A model generated the notes under the pieces. It was given only the letters and a program-made list of their open reading frames with translations. It ran no database searches and was not told the DNA's origin. Below are positions 6,841 through 7,138 of a DNA stretch of 7,138 nucleotides, in pieces. Both the position numbers and the translations under genes were made by a program. Each line of letters opens with the position of its first letter. Within the stretch, counting starts at the first letter, position 1. Origin of the DNA: Bacteroidota bacterium (GTDB lineage Bacteria; Bacteroidota; Bacteroidia; Chitinophagales; Chitinophagaceae); contig JAEYUA010000067.1 of assembly GCA_023433755.1 (NCBI GenBank), positions 1 through 7,138 of the forward strand, read 5' to 3'.

Positions 6841-7138
6841 ATGCCTATGAAAAATTTATTTTTTCTAACGATCACCCTATGCATGACATTCTTTGTTTAT
6901 GCGCAGGAAAGTCCCACTGCTTCCAACGAAGAGGTAAAGGATACAGTAATCGTTAAACCCAAAAAAATACTTTACGGCATTGCGAGTTATTATGCCGAAA
7001 AATTCAATGGACGTAAAACCGCCAATGGTGAGATCTATGATGGCACCAAGATGACGGCTGCCTGCAATTCATTGCCGCTGGGTACATGGATCAGGGTGAC
7101 TAATCTAAGTAATAACCGTTCGGTGATCGTTAAAACCA
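6841..7138 (+). CDS. RlpA-family double-psi beta-barrel protein, 3' end cut by window
   Basis: The reading frame is open from ATG 6841 to the window edge, giving 99 residues. A second in-frame ATG lies at 6847 and is the more typical start (MKN followed by a hydrophobic stretch). Numbering from 6841, residues 1-21 are a signal peptide with likely cleavage after VYA. Cys14 does not sit in a good lipobox, so this is probably a soluble periplasmic or secreted protein rather than a lipoprotein. The RlpA barrel follows with GIASYYAEKFNGRKTANGE (46-64) and TAACNSLPLGTWIRVTNL (72-89). RlpA proteins are lytic transglycosylases acting on denuded glycan at the septum. Here Cys75 stands where characterised RlpA has His in AAHKTLPLGT, so catalysis is uncertain. 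The DRGPF-type motif and its catalytic Asp should lie beyond the edge and cannot be judged. The ATG abuts the transpeptidase stop (TAAATG), suggesting co-transcription. Confidence 0.88.
   Translation, partial: MPMKNLFFLTITLCMTFFVYAQESPTASNEEVKDTVIVKPKKILYGIASYYAEKFNGRKTANGEIYDGTKMTAACNSLPLGTWIRVTNLSNNRSVIVKT

Overview
The window looks like chromosomal DNA from a member of the Bacteroidota, most likely close to Chitinophagaceae. This is inferred, not searched. The signs are: a DAHP synthase with a C-terminal AroQ-type chorismate mutase (the arrangement known from Porphyromonas and relatives), an EPSP synthase with the divergent GESGLSARM loop, moderate GC, start codons without clear Shine-Dalgarno sequences, and a degenerate AGCCAAT heptamer array at the left edge. 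I recognise no phage, transposon, CRISPR, tRNA or rRNA signal. Coding is almost continuous.

Layout. Bases 1-74 hold the heptamer repeat and a short leader with no recognisable gene. Bases 75-4435 are four tightly packed plus-strand genes of aromatic amino acid synthesis: DAHP synthase/chorismate mutase, aroB (3-dehydroquinate synthase), aroA (EPSP synthase) and aroC (chorismate synthase). Junctions overlap by 1 and 4 bases or are separated by 4 bases, so this is almost certainly one operon. It covers the first, second, sixth and seventh shikimate steps plus the chorismate-to-prephenate step. Dehydroquinase, shikimate dehydrogenase and shikimate kinase are not in the window.

From 4416 to the right edge the theme changes to the cell envelope. 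A minus-strand exported VanX-family D-Ala-D-Ala dipeptidase (4416-5120) converges on aroC, and their 3' ends overlap by 20 bases. It diverges, with only 13 bases between start codons, from a YcbB-like lipoprotein L,D-transpeptidase (5134-6840). The next ORF begins directly after that stop codon: an RlpA-type double-psi beta-barrel protein (6841 to the edge, cut off). Together these suggest a small peptidoglycan-remodelling cluster: dipeptide hydrolysis, 3-3 cross-linking and a glycan-strand or septal factor.

I do not see a clear previously undescribed system. The items most worth a second look are the very short divergent spacer between the dipeptidase and the transpeptidase, the His-to-Cys change in the RlpA motif, the divergent EPSP synthase loop, the shortened chorismate synthase, and the heptamer array.
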